Of a stretch of DNA of 46,687 bases, positions 1 through 5,546 are shown piece by piece. The notes beneath the pieces are model-generated. The model saw only the letters and a program-made list of their open reading frames with translations. It did not search any database and had not been told where the DNA came from. Within the stretch, counting starts at the first letter, position 1. Each line of letters opens with the position of its first letter. Source of the DNA: a virus; the IMG/VR virus record IMGVR_UViG_3300009008_000071, positions 1 through 46,687 of that record. One strand, given 5' to 3'. Made by a program: the position numbers and the translations under genes.

Positions 1-68
1 GTCCGTATATTATGATTTTCTTATTTTGTTACTCGAAAGTAGTGAATTATGGTTGTGATATATTTTTG

Positions 69-124
69 CACTACTGTAAAAATAATACACTACTGCATAT
101 AATATGCACTACTCTATCACTACT
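69..124 (+). repeat. CACTACT iteron-like direct repeats
   Basis: CACTACT begins at 69, 88, 107 and 118. The first three copies are spaced 19 bp apart, the last 11 bp. Inverse copies (AGTAGTG) sit at 38 and 268. Regular near-two-helical-turn spacing in AT-rich DNA resembles iterons of a replication origin or a repressor operator array. Role is inferred; the repeats are directly visible. Confidence 0.6.
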
Positions 125-256
125 ACTTAATGACTATGCTTATAAGATTTATGGAACTATGTTCTTGATTATGGTTTCATATCATTTATATAAAAATACT
201 ACTTCTTACTTAATATGATAACAACAAAACATATAACAGAACATATATACTATAAG

Positions 257-265
257 CTATATATT
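257..265 (+). promoter_or_regulatory. Possible archaeal TATA box for the early rightward arm
   Basis: CTATATATT lies about 130 bp upstream of the first credible gene and just before the inverted AGTAGTG copy at 268. It fits an archaeal TATA element, but AT-richness makes chance matches easy. Confidence 0.3.
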
Positions 266-324
266 GGAGTAGTGGTAATAGATTAATCACTAATAGGTAG
301 TTAATAGGATAATGGTCATTATGG

Positions 325-345
325 TAGCTATGCTAAGCGTAGCTA
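325..345 (+). promoter_or_regulatory. 9-bp hairpin in the early leader
   Basis: TAGCTATGC (325-333) pairs with GCGTAGCTA (337-345) around a TAA loop, with one G-U pair. It is placed right before the conserved leader motif of the first gene. It could be an RNA structure or a dyad operator. Confidence 0.4.
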
Positions 346-347
346 TC

Positions 348-399
348 TTTAAAGGCGAATATGCCGAATATGACAAACTACGGGGTAAATGCGAAAATG
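348..399 (+). promoter_or_regulatory. Leader element, copy 1
   Basis: TTTAAAGGC (348-356) and then AAACTACGGGGT ... GCGAAAATG lead into the start codon at 397. Nearly the same series recurs before the gene at 1205. Conservation up to and including the ATG supports 397 rather than the upstream ATG at 361 as the start, and suggests a shared translational or RNA control element. Confidence 0.5.
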
Positions 400-681
400 G
401 AAAATATAAACGAAATGGGAAAGAACTTCTTAAAGGCTAAGGCTTTAAGTCGTTATGGGAAGTTTTTAACTTCTAATAGAGGAAAAGAAATTAACCGACT
501 ACACCAAGAAGTCGGATACAGCGAGGACTTTATAGTAAATGCTGTTTCTTCAAAAGATAGTGGAGAAGTAGAGGCCTTAACCTTAGGCTTAGCGACTATC
601 ACAGAGGACAGCAAGAACAAAATCTTTAATATGTTAGAAAAAGCAACAGAACAGATTAAAGAAGAAGAGCAAGAGGAATAA
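397..681 (+). CDS. Hypothetical early protein (94 aa)
   Basis: Unrecognised, small, soluble, mostly helical-looking protein with a basic N-terminal half and a very acidic C-terminus (ends in a Glu/Gln run). No cysteines, signal peptide or membrane segment. An ATG at 361 in the same frame would add 12 residues, but the leader motif shared with the gene at 1205 ends exactly on the ATG at 397, so that start is preferred. First gene of the rightward arm, so probably expressed immediately after infection; function unknown. Confidence 0.6.
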   Translation: MENINEMGKNFLKAKALSRYGKFLTSNRGKEINRLHQEVGYSEDFIVNAVSSKDSGEVEALTLGLATITEDSKNKIFNMLEKATEQIKEEEQEE

Positions 682-687
682 GTCAAA

Positions 688-1062
688 ATGGTTTTTGTTT
701 TGGTAAGTAGAGAAATACGAAAAGTAGAGTATTCTCTACTTACTACTTTTTATTTTCAAGAATTAGTTTATAGATTTAAGAATTTCAAAATTAAACTAAG
801 GTTACAATTAAGCAAAAATCAAAAACAGAAATACCTTAAATATGGGACTATTCCACAATTACCAAAAGAGAAAAAGCTATTATCTACTTTTAATCAAACT
901 AACTTTAAAAGCAAAAAACACAACAAAAGACAAAAAGATGGGTGGTTTAAAATTCATATAGAAAATCAAGTTTATGCTGTTCAATTCTTAAACGATATAT
1001 TCATAAAAAAGCAAGATTATAAAATAATAGAAAATCTATTAATAAATACACTATTCGAATAG
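688..1062 (+). CDS. Hypothetical basic protein (up to 124 aa)
   Basis: Unrecognised Lys/Asn/Phe-rich frame in very AT-rich DNA, without a clear Shine-Dalgarno site at the first ATG. Its early codons are crossed by a perfect 8-bp hairpin (723-742), which could be the terminator of the previous gene; the true start may therefore lie further in, for example in the lysine-rich part. Length makes a chance frame unlikely, but composition differs from neighbours. No motif or domain visible. Confidence 0.4.
   Translation: MVFVLVSREIRKVEYSLLTTFYFQELVYRFKNFKIKLRLQLSKNQKQKYLKYGTIPQLPKEKKLLSTFNQTNFKSKKHNKRQKDGWFKIHIENQVYAVQFLNDIFIKKQDYKIIENLLINTLFE
723..742 (+). terminator. Hairpin followed by T-rich tract
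   Basis: AAGTAGAG (723-730), loop TATT, CTCTACTT (735-742), then a T-rich tract (to about 757). Looks like a terminator for the gene ending at 681, yet lies inside the frame starting at 688. A regulatory hairpin is the alternative. Confidence 0.45.
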
Positions 1063-1080
1063 GTTGAAAAACCGAAAGGT
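1062..1080 (+). promoter_or_regulatory. Two mutually exclusive GAAA-loop hairpins
   Basis: GGTT (1062-1065), GAAA, AACC (1070-1073), GAAA, GGT (1078-1080). AACC can pair with either flank, each time closing a GNRA tetraloop. Very short stems, so stability is doubtful; noted because GNRA loops recur in the leader near 3300. Confidence 0.2.
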
Positions 1081-1155
1081 AGTGAGTAACTAAAAGATAG
1101 TGCTATATTCTAATTTTTTTTATTGTCTTTATTTCTTATTGATAATTCTAAGAAA

Positions 1156-1207
1156 TTTAAAGGTTAATTTCCTTTAAAGGCAAAACTACGGGGTTAAAGC
1201 GAAAATG
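1156..1207 (+). promoter_or_regulatory. Leader element, copy 2, with 8-bp hairpin
   Basis: TTTAAAGG (1156-1163) pairs with CCTTTAAA (1171-1178) around a 7-nt loop; then AAAACTACGGGGTTAAAGCG precedes the ATG at 1205. The motif after the hairpin repeats the leader before 397 with few changes. A T8 run at about 1113-1121 just upstream may end the previous transcript. Confidence 0.5.
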
Positions 1208-1297
1208 AACGAATATAAACGAATTTCTAACTTATTGGTTAAATATGAAGAATTAACCGATTTTGAGAAAGAAAACGAATTAAATGGAGGTGATTAA
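1205..1297 (+). CDS. 30-aa leader peptide-like ORF
   Basis: Short acidic/basic peptide (begins MNEYKRISNLLVKYEEL) whose start is marked by the same leader motif as the gene at 397. Its last codons encode the GGAGGTGAT Shine-Dalgarno site (1286-1294) of the next gene and its stop codon lies in the spacer before the next GTG, so translation of the two is probably coupled. Could be a regulatory leader peptide or just a very small early protein; no homologue recognised. Confidence 0.45.
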   Translation: MNEYKRISNLLVKYEELTDFEKENELNGGD

Positions 1298-1298
1298 A

Positions 1299-1574
1299 GT
1301 GAAAATTGAACGAGATTGTTTAATCAAAGACAATAGGATTTTCCTTATTGTTAAAGGCAAAAAAGGGGCAGTAGTTATGTCCAGATGGTTTAATGACACC
1401 ACTTGGAGTTTAGATATTCACGCAGTTAAGCCACAACGAAAAGGACAAAGGCAAGAGGATTATATTTGTGAGTTTATTGATGGTAATTGCTATTGTGATG
1501 GAAGAACTTTATTTAATGGTGTTGAAGGAGAACCTTTCGATCTTTTAGAGATTGAATACAAATCATTAGATTAA
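1299..1574 (+). CDS. Hypothetical early protein (91 aa)
   Basis: Unrecognised single-domain protein, alternating short beta-like stretches (KIERDCLIKDNRIFLIVKG) with a conserved-looking Trp pair. The GTG at 1299 is chosen because it follows a near-perfect GGAGGTGAT by 4 nt; the ATG at 1284 lies inside that ribosome site and would be unusable. Ends before a hairpin terminator at 1587. Function unknown. Confidence 0.65.
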   Translation: MKIERDCLIKDNRIFLIVKGKKGAVVMSRWFNDTTWSLDIHAVKPQRKGQRQEDYICEFIDGNCYCDGRTLFNGVEGEPFDLLEIEYKSLD

Positions 1575-1586
1575 TTAATTCTTAAA

Positions 1587-1607
1587 TCCTCTATTTGAGG
1601 ACTTTTT
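1587..1607 (+). terminator. Hairpin plus T5 after the 91-aa gene
   Basis: TCCTC (1587-1591), loop TATTT, GAGGA (1597-1601), then C and five Ts. Followed immediately by the Shine-Dalgarno site of the next gene, so it may attenuate rather than stop transcription. Confidence 0.5.
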
Positions 1608-1623
1608 AAGGGAGGTTATCTAA

Positions 1624-1713
1624 ATGGAAAAAAACGATTTTGATCGTTGGTTTATTGAATTGTGTAACCAAGAATATTGTGGTAAGATTAACGAATTGTT
1701 AGAGGTGATTTAA
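1624..1713 (+). CDS. 29-aa mini-protein
   Basis: MEKNDFDRWFIELCNQEYC start, two cysteines, preceded by GGGAGG at proper distance. Its last codons carry the GAGGTGAT site for the following gene and its TAA directly abuts the next ATG, a typical coupled arrangement. Too short to assign; real translation is plausible because of the strong ribosome site. Confidence 0.5.
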   Translation: MEKNDFDRWFIELCNQEYCGKINELLEVI

Positions 1714-1923
1714 ATGGTAAATTCTGAAAGTTTAAGGTATCGTTTCAATTGTTATAACTTTATGACAAGTGAGACAGATAAGACAGAGTTAAAGCCGATT
1801 GGAAAGTCTTTTAGTCGGATTGTTGTTTGCGATGGTTGTCAAGAGGAAGTTTTAAGGCAAAACGCAAAGCATATTAACGGGCAATTAATTTGTTCGTGCT
1901 GTGCTGAGTATAACGTATTTTAA
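1714..1923 (+). CDS. Zinc-ribbon-like protein (69 aa)
   Basis: Two CxxC knuckles in the C-terminal half (CDGC around residue 39 and CSCC around residue 60) form a probable single zinc ribbon. A KSFSRI segment before the first knuckle resembles the KSFKRI end of the next protein, hinting at shared ancestry. Start is set by GAGGTGAT at the end of the preceding mini-gene. Could bind nucleic acid or a host protein; no specific function assigned. Confidence 0.65.
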   Translation: MVNSESLRYRFNCYNFMTSETDKTELKPIGKSFSRIVVCDGCQEEVLRQNAKHINGQLICSCCAEYNVF

Positions 1924-1936
1924 GGGGGTTTATAAA

Positions 1937-2113
1937 ATGACACAAAGTGAATTGATCGAAATGTGTCCTGTTTGCGAGCAGAACCGATTGTTTATGTTTA
2001 GTGGTTCAGGTAAAAAAGCCGTTTGTGAATGGTGTAAACAGGATTTTGAAGTAACAATAAGAAAAGTTGGCAAGAGTTTTAAGCGAATTGAGGACTATGA
2101 AAATGGTTCTTAG
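1937..2113 (+). CDS. Zinc-ribbon protein (58 aa)
   Basis: CPVC near residue 10 and CEWC near residue 33 make a compact zinc ribbon; the tail KVGKSFKRIEDYENGS is basic then acidic. The start at 1937 follows AAGGGGG with a 10-nt spacer; an in-frame upstream start inside the previous gene is less likely. Overlaps the next gene by a few codons. Unknown function; one of about twenty cysteine-rich mini-proteins in this genome. Confidence 0.65.
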   Translation: MTQSELIEMCPVCEQNRLFMFSGSGKKAVCEWCKQDFEVTIRKVGKSFKRIEDYENGS

Positions 2114-2321
2114 AAAAAAAATTAAGGTCTTTTCTTTTGACAGAGATTCAGATGAAGCTAATGCAGTTAGGAGATTATTAACATTTGACACAGAACAAGA
2201 ATGGTTTGAGTTAAACGAAGAAGAAATAGATTATGGTTGTTATCGGTGTATGTCGCAGTATGATGAAGCGGAAACAATCATAAAAACAAATTTCTATAAA
2301 TTAATAAAATTGGAGGACTAA
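2103..2321 (+). CDS. Hypothetical protein (72 aa)
   Basis: Unrecognised. N-terminus is basic (MVLRKKIKVFSF), the middle carries an acidic stretch, and a CYRC pair sits near residue 49, which is only half a zinc site. The ATG at 2103 lies 8 nt after GAGGA and is preferred to 2097. Overlaps the end of the previous gene by 11 nt and is followed one base later by the next ATG, so it belongs to the same operon. Confidence 0.55.
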   Translation: MVLRKKIKVFSFDRDSDEANAVRRLLTFDTEQEWFELNEEEIDYGCYRCMSQYDEAETIIKTNFYKLIKLED

Positions 2322-2322
2322 A

Positions 2323-2622
2323 ATGCCAAGAAGTTTTGATGAATTAAAGTGTCCTCAATGTGAATCAAACAATTTTGATGAGGACGATTGTAGCAATTAC
2401 GATTTAGACGGCTCTTGTGATGTCCGTTATGTTTGTTGTGATTGTGAATGTGTTTGGTTGGTTGGATTGTTCCAACAATACACTGATGATGAAGAAGTAA
2501 TTGAAGACGGCAAACCTAAGTTAAGCGAAGACCAAGCAGAAGAAATTGCTTTAGAGGCAGGTCGGGAAAGAGATTACGAAAGAAGCAAGGAGGTAAAATG
2601 GGAAGTGCAAAACGACAAATAG
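2323..2622 (+). CDS. Zinc-ribbon protein (99 aa)
   Basis: N-terminal zinc ribbon: CPQC at 10-13 and CCDC at about 38-41, separated by an acidic loop. C-terminal half is acidic and helical (DEEVIEDGKPKLSEDQAEE). GGAGGAC precedes the ATG. Similar small zinc ribbons with acidic tails are frequent in archaeal and phage genomes and can contact polymerase or nucleic acid, but nothing here fixes a role. Confidence 0.65.
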   Translation: MPRSFDELKCPQCESNNFDEDDCSNYDLDGSCDVRYVCCDCECVWLVGLFQQYTDDEEVIEDGKPKLSEDQAEEIALEAGRERDYERSKEVKWEVQNDK

Positions 2623-2843
2623 AGGACTATATTGAAGGTCACAGGGAAATGTTAGAAACTGATTTCTTAAAGGCAAACATGATTGACTTTATTGGTTTCT
2701 TAAATCTCTGTGATACTAATTTAAAGTTAGGCGAAGTGTTTGACAAATACTTTGACGAATTAAGGGCTCAGGAGTTTTGGGATTTCTGTGCGGAGGATCT
2801 AAATGGAAATTATCCAGACCCAGAACCTTATCAATGCTTATAA
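2598..2843 (+). CDS. Hypothetical helical protein (81 aa)
   Basis: Unrecognised, predicted mainly helical, acidic, with a Trp/Phe cluster near the end (QEFWDFCAEDL). AAGGAGGTAAA stands directly before the ATG, inside the 3' end of the previous gene (25-nt overlap). Closes the first small-gene cluster; the next 70 bp are an AT-only spacer that may hold a promoter. Confidence 0.6.
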   Translation: MGSAKRQIEDYIEGHREMLETDFLKANMIDFIGFLNLCDTNLKLGEVFDKYFDELRAQEFWDFCAEDLNGNYPDPEPYQCL

Positions 2844-2900
2844 TAATATAAAATATAAATTATTATATATTATATTATTATATGTAACTGTTATTAGAGC
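2844..2900 (+). promoter_or_regulatory. AT-only spacer, possible promoter
   Basis: About 45 bp of uninterrupted A/T with several TATATA-like strings lie before the DUF6876 gene. An archaeal TATA box could sit anywhere in it, around 25-60 bp upstream of the ATG at 2915. The exact box cannot be picked. Confidence 0.35.
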
Positions 2901-2914
2901 AGTTGGAGGATAAA

Positions 2915-3259
2915 ATGACAGAATTTGCTAAAAAGCTGGATTTATCCAGTTTTATTGGAACAACACAATACTATGAGGGTTGGTGTAGTGTTAAATACAC
3001 TGATGGGGTATTTTATTTAACCGAAAATGGATACTCTTGGTTTGTAACTGATGTTTGTAGTGTTTTGAAAGTTAGTTTTAGACACGAGGAGTTTGTTAGT
3101 ATTGATTTAAAGGTAAACGCTGACTCTTCAGCAGAAGCAATTTATACTGATGGCAACAATAAAATTCTACATGTTCAGAAGTATGAATATACTGATGCGA
3201 AACAGAATATTAAACTATTCTTTAGACACAACGTTTTAATGTTAAGCTCAGAGTATTGA
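2915..3259 (+). CDS. DUF6876-family protein (114 aa)
   Basis: Matches the remembered pattern of DUF6876 proteins: an N-terminal GTTQYYE, then YTDGVFYLTENGYSWFVTD (strong family hallmark), a middle beta region, an internal tyr-thr-asp (YTD) repeat, and a C-terminal leu-phe-phe ... LMLSSEY ending. Family function is unknown; members are scattered in phages and mobile elements. GGAGGAT precedes the ATG at 2915; an in-frame TTG at 2903 is inside this ribosome site. A terminator hairpin overlaps the stop codon. Confidence 0.75.
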   Translation: MTEFAKKLDLSSFIGTTQYYEGWCSVKYTDGVFYLTENGYSWFVTDVCSVLKVSFRHEEFVSIDLKVNADSSAEAIYTDGNNKILHVQKYEYTDAKQNIKLFFRHNVLMLSSEY

Positions 3260-3279
3260 GCTTTCTTTTCTTTTTTGTT
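3245..3279 (+). terminator. Strong hairpin/T-rich terminator after the DUF6876 gene
   Basis: AGCTCA (3245-3250), loop GAGTAT, TGAGCT (3257-3262), then TTTCTTTTCTTTTTTG. The stem overlaps the stop codon. One of the clearest intrinsic-type terminators in the window. Confidence 0.7.
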
Positions 3280-3297
3280 CTCAACAGGTTAAATTCC

Positions 3298-3321
3298 TAG
3301 CGAGAGCTACGCCGAAAGGGG
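3298..3321 (+). promoter_or_regulatory. Structured leader with GNRA tetraloops
   Basis: TAGC-GAGA-GCTA (3298-3309) is a 4-bp stem with a GNRA loop, followed by CC-GAAA-GG (3312-3319) next to the GGGGAGGAG ribosome site. This 5' leader lies between a terminator and the gene at 3335. It could sequester the ribosome site; short stems keep this uncertain. Confidence 0.3.
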
Positions 3322-3334
3322 AGGAGATTATAAA

Positions 3335-3892
3335 ATGTTAGAAATTGACGGATTACAGATAAAGGAAGTTCCGATTAAGGCCAAAGAAGTTGCTTTTGAC
3401 AAAGATGGTAAGAAAGTTATCAGCACTGACCACTCTGGAAAACGTGTTGATAAAATCAAAATTCAAGGGAGCGAATTCAAATGGGTTTATGAAGACGGAA
3501 CGGACTATGTTGGAGATCAATACAAATTGATTAAAGGCAGACCAGTGTTAGCCAAAGGATTTAGTAAAACTAAGATTGTTAAGTCTTATGACACAATTGA
3601 CATAAGTGACATAAACCACTTTGTTTCTAATGAATTGACATATTTGTTGGTAAACAAGCAGTTTAAAGAACGAATGGTTCAGTTAAAGGGCAAAGCACTT
3701 TCTTTTAAGTTCATCAATCGAGGATTTAAGGTTCATCGAGCAGTGGTCTATTATGATGAGCAGTTGCACAAAGTTTTAATGCGATGCTTTAGGGGAAACC
3801 TAAAAGAAATGGATTTACCAGAAGATGAAGAATTGAACGAGATTGAGGAAACTAAAGAAGTTGGAATTAGTTTAGATGATTTGGAGGTATAA
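3335..3892 (+). CDS. Unknown protein, possibly Ku-like (185 aa)
   Basis: Not securely recognised. Begins MLEIDGLQIKEVPIKAKEV, is beta-rich in the middle and ends in an acidic tail. By eye, residues ~50-150 follow the order of a bacterial/archaeal Ku core: a Y-x-x-x-x-G-x-x-V strand, then TIDISDINHFV, then a TYLLV strand, then a helix and a beta hairpin. An ATP-dependent DNA ligase lies 0.7 kb downstream in the same arm, which is why Ku is considered. The similarity is weak and could be chance. It has its own structured leader after a terminator, and GGGGAGGAG 9 nt before the ATG. Confidence 0.55.
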   Translation: MLEIDGLQIKEVPIKAKEVAFDKDGKKVISTDHSGKRVDKIKIQGSEFKWVYEDGTDYVGDQYKLIKGRPVLAKGFSKTKIVKSYDTIDISDINHFVSNELTYLLVNKQFKERMVQLKGKALSFKFINRGFKVHRAVVYYDEQLHKVLMRCFRGNLKEMDLPEDEELNEIEETKEVGISLDDLEV

Positions 3893-3897
3893 ATAAA

Positions 3898-4236
3898 ATG
3901 GGAGACAGAAGACAAGTAATTTTTAACAACAAATTGTGGTTTTATACACACTGGGGCGGAAGTAGTTTGCCTCATTTGTTAAAACACGCAATAAGTTCGG
4001 CAAAAGGTAGATGGGGCGATGATTCTTATTGTTTAAGGATTATTGTTTCTAAACTTAGTGAGCCAAACCTAAATTCAGAAACAGGCTCAGGTCTTTGGTT
4101 CAGTAATATGGATTCAGAATATAATAATTTTGAAGTGGATATTACTGGGCGGACTGTTAAACTTGGGATAGAACAATGGACTTTTGAAGAGTTTGTTGGT
4201 TTGCCTGAAGAACACCTTAACAGGATGAGTGAGTAA
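3898..4236 (+). CDS. Conserved phage protein of unknown function (112 aa)
   Basis: Opens MGDRRQVIF, then LWFYTHWGGSSLPHLLK and a RWGDDSYCLRII block. This layout (HWGGS...LP...; RW-DDSY--RII; a late WTFEEFV) is familiar from many tailed-phage early proteins that carry no functional name. Starts after GGAGGTATAAATAAA. No catalytic motif stands out; the conserved Trp, His and Asp residues suggest a small ligand- or protein-binding fold. Overlaps the next gene's upstream region. Confidence 0.7.
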   Translation: MGDRRQVIFNNKLWFYTHWGGSSLPHLLKHAISSAKGRWGDDSYCLRIIVSKLSEPNLNSETGSGLWFSNMDSEYNNFEVDITGRTVKLGIEQWTFEEFVGLPEEHLNRMSE

Positions 4237-4237
4237 A

Positions 4238-4588
4238 ATGGGATTTGATTTGTACGGAAATGGACTTGAAGGTGGTGAGTATTTCAGGAACAATTGTTGG
4301 TGGTGGAGAAGATTAGCCGACTTTTGTCTTGATCATGTGAAACTACCACCAACCCAAACAAAATATTGGCACTCTAATGATGGTCAGAAAGTATCAAAGG
4401 CATCAGCATTAAAGATTGCTAAGTTTTTAAGGTTGGCTTTAAGGAAAAAAGAGTTGTATCAAAAATGGATAAAGGAATCTGAGGAGAAATACATTTACAA
4501 AGGTGAATGTTCTCACCCTTTTGATTGGGAAAACGTAGAGAATTTTGCGAAGTTCTGTGAAGAATCAGAAGGATTTCAGATTTGTTAG
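4238..4588 (+). CDS. Conserved phage protein of unknown function (116 aa)
   Basis: Starts MGFDLYG, followed by GEYFRNNCWWWRRLADFC and a YWHSNDGQKVS block, ending FAKFCEESEGFQIC. The MGFDLYG...YFRNN-WWW...NDG...FC--S-GF-IC sequence is a recurrent unnamed phage family, often next to proteins like the preceding one. The start at 4238 overlaps nothing and is preferred to the in-frame GTG at 4229. Role unknown; the Trp/Asn/His conservation looks enzyme- or ligand-like. Confidence 0.7.
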   Translation: MGFDLYGNGLEGGEYFRNNCWWWRRLADFCLDHVKLPPTQTKYWHSNDGQKVSKASALKIAKFLRLALRKKELYQKWIKESEEKYIYKGECSHPFDWENVENFAKFCEESEGFQIC

Positions 4589-4597
4589 GAGGCTAAA

Positions 4598-5404
4598 ATG
4601 GTAATGCTATGTAATAAGGTGGACAAAGGTGAACTTGTTCAATTCTTAAGCGTAGTTGGATCCGATTGGGTCGCTGAAACTAAAGAGGACGGGGACAGAG
4701 TGAGGTTAATGTGTGAGAATGGGAACGTAAGGCTCTCAAACAGGCGTTACAGGGACGTGACGAGCACTTATCCTGAAATGCACACATTTGCCCACTCTCA
4801 ACAAGTCTTCTTAGACGGCGAAATGTGCGTGTTTAGGGATGGCATCTCTCAGTTCAATGAGGGAATTGCTTTCCGCTCACATTGTAAAAGCGAATCAACG
4901 GTTAACGCAGCTATGGCTAAGTATCCTGTCACATATGTCGTTTTTGACGTATTGGAGTTAGACGGGAAAGATTTGAGGAGTTTACCATATAGTGAAAGGC
5001 GGGAGATTTTATTGTCTTTGAATTTAACGCACCCAAACATTAAGGTTGCTGACCAATTCACTGACATTAAAGCCGCTTGGAATGAAGTTGAACGAACAGG
5101 TGCTGAGGGCTTAATTCTCAAACAGCTGAGTAGTTTGTATCGTGAGGGTTATCGAACATCAAACTGGCGTAAAGTTAAGAATGTTAAGGAAACGGACTTA
5201 GTCTTTACGAAGTATGAACAAAACCCACAAGGTATAACTGTTGAGAATGATGATGGAATCCGTTGTTTAGTTGGTGGAAAACATCAACACGAAGTTAAGA
5301 AGTTAATTGACTTGGGTGGTGAAGCCAACATAACAATTAGGCACTTAGGCAAAACGAAAGCTGGAAAGTATCGACAACCAGTTTACATGAAGGTGGTGGT
5401 TTGA
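4598..5404 (+). CDS. ATP-dependent DNA ligase, minimal type
   Basis: Nucleotidyltransferase that seals nicks through an enzyme-AMP intermediate. Motif I ETKEDGDR gives the adenylated lysine K29; motif III is FLDGEM (71-76), IIIa YVVFDVLELDG, IV EGLILK (170-175) and V WRKVK (190-194). After motif V only about 75 residues remain, enough for a small OB domain; there is no N-terminal DNA-binding domain. At 268 aa it is the size of minimal viral or accessory bacterial ligases, not the ~560-aa archaeal host enzyme. GGAGG lies 6 nt before the ATG. It may act in lagging-strand joining or end repair. Confidence 0.93.
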   Translation: MVMLCNKVDKGELVQFLSVVGSDWVAETKEDGDRVRLMCENGNVRLSNRRYRDVTSTYPEMHTFAHSQQVFLDGEMCVFRDGISQFNEGIAFRSHCKSESTVNAAMAKYPVTYVVFDVLELDGKDLRSLPYSERREILLSLNLTHPNIKVADQFTDIKAAWNEVERTGAEGLILKQLSSLYREGYRTSNWRKVKNVKETDLVFTKYEQNPQGITVENDDGIRCLVGGKHQHEVKKLIDLGGEANITIRHLGKTKAGKYRQPVYMKVVV

Positions 5405-5545
5405 ATGGAACTACAAGAAATGGAGAGAACATTACTTGAGTTTTCTGACAAACAAATAGCAGTCGAAGTTCTTGACTTTCTGTTTGAGAAAGGATTACTT
5501 GACGAGTTCGTTGCGTTAATGAAACACGCATACGGGAGGAATTAA
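5405..5545 (+). CDS. Small helical protein (46 aa)
   Basis: MELQEMERTLLEFSDKQIAV start, acidic, amphipathic helices throughout, no cysteine. Its ATG follows the ligase stop by one base or less and its last codons hold the GGGAGG site of the ATPase gene, so the three are translationally linked. May be a small partner of either neighbour; no family recognised. Confidence 0.55.
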   Translation: MELQEMERTLLEFSDKQIAVEVLDFLFEKGLLDEFVALMKHAYGRN

Positions 5546-5546
5546 G

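Larger units (their letters stand above)
1..360. other. AT-rich non-coding control region at the left end
   Basis: No convincing gene lies here. The stretch is much richer in A and T than the genes that follow and holds CACTACT repeats, two inverted AGTAGTG copies (38-44 and 268-274), a possible TATA box and a 9-bp hairpin just before the first gene. If the genome is circular it joins the right end, which carries a leftward promoter, giving a single divergent control region. An open frame at 12-218 exists but has no ribosome binding site and is built on the repeats. Confidence 0.6.

Noticed and set aside
69-124. CRISPR array at the left end
   Set aside because: Repeat unit is only 7 bp with 12-bp intervals and no cas gene; iterons fit better.
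12-218. 68-aa open frame on the plus strand at the left end
   Set aside because: No ribosome site, built from the CACTACT repeats (Thr/Leu/Tyr bias) and unlike any other protein here. Treated as non-coding control DNA.
1286-1294. GGAGGTGAT as proof of an archaeal host
   Set aside because: The same sequence matches the anti-Shine-Dalgarno region of bacteria such as Bacillus; it supports strong initiation, not host domain.
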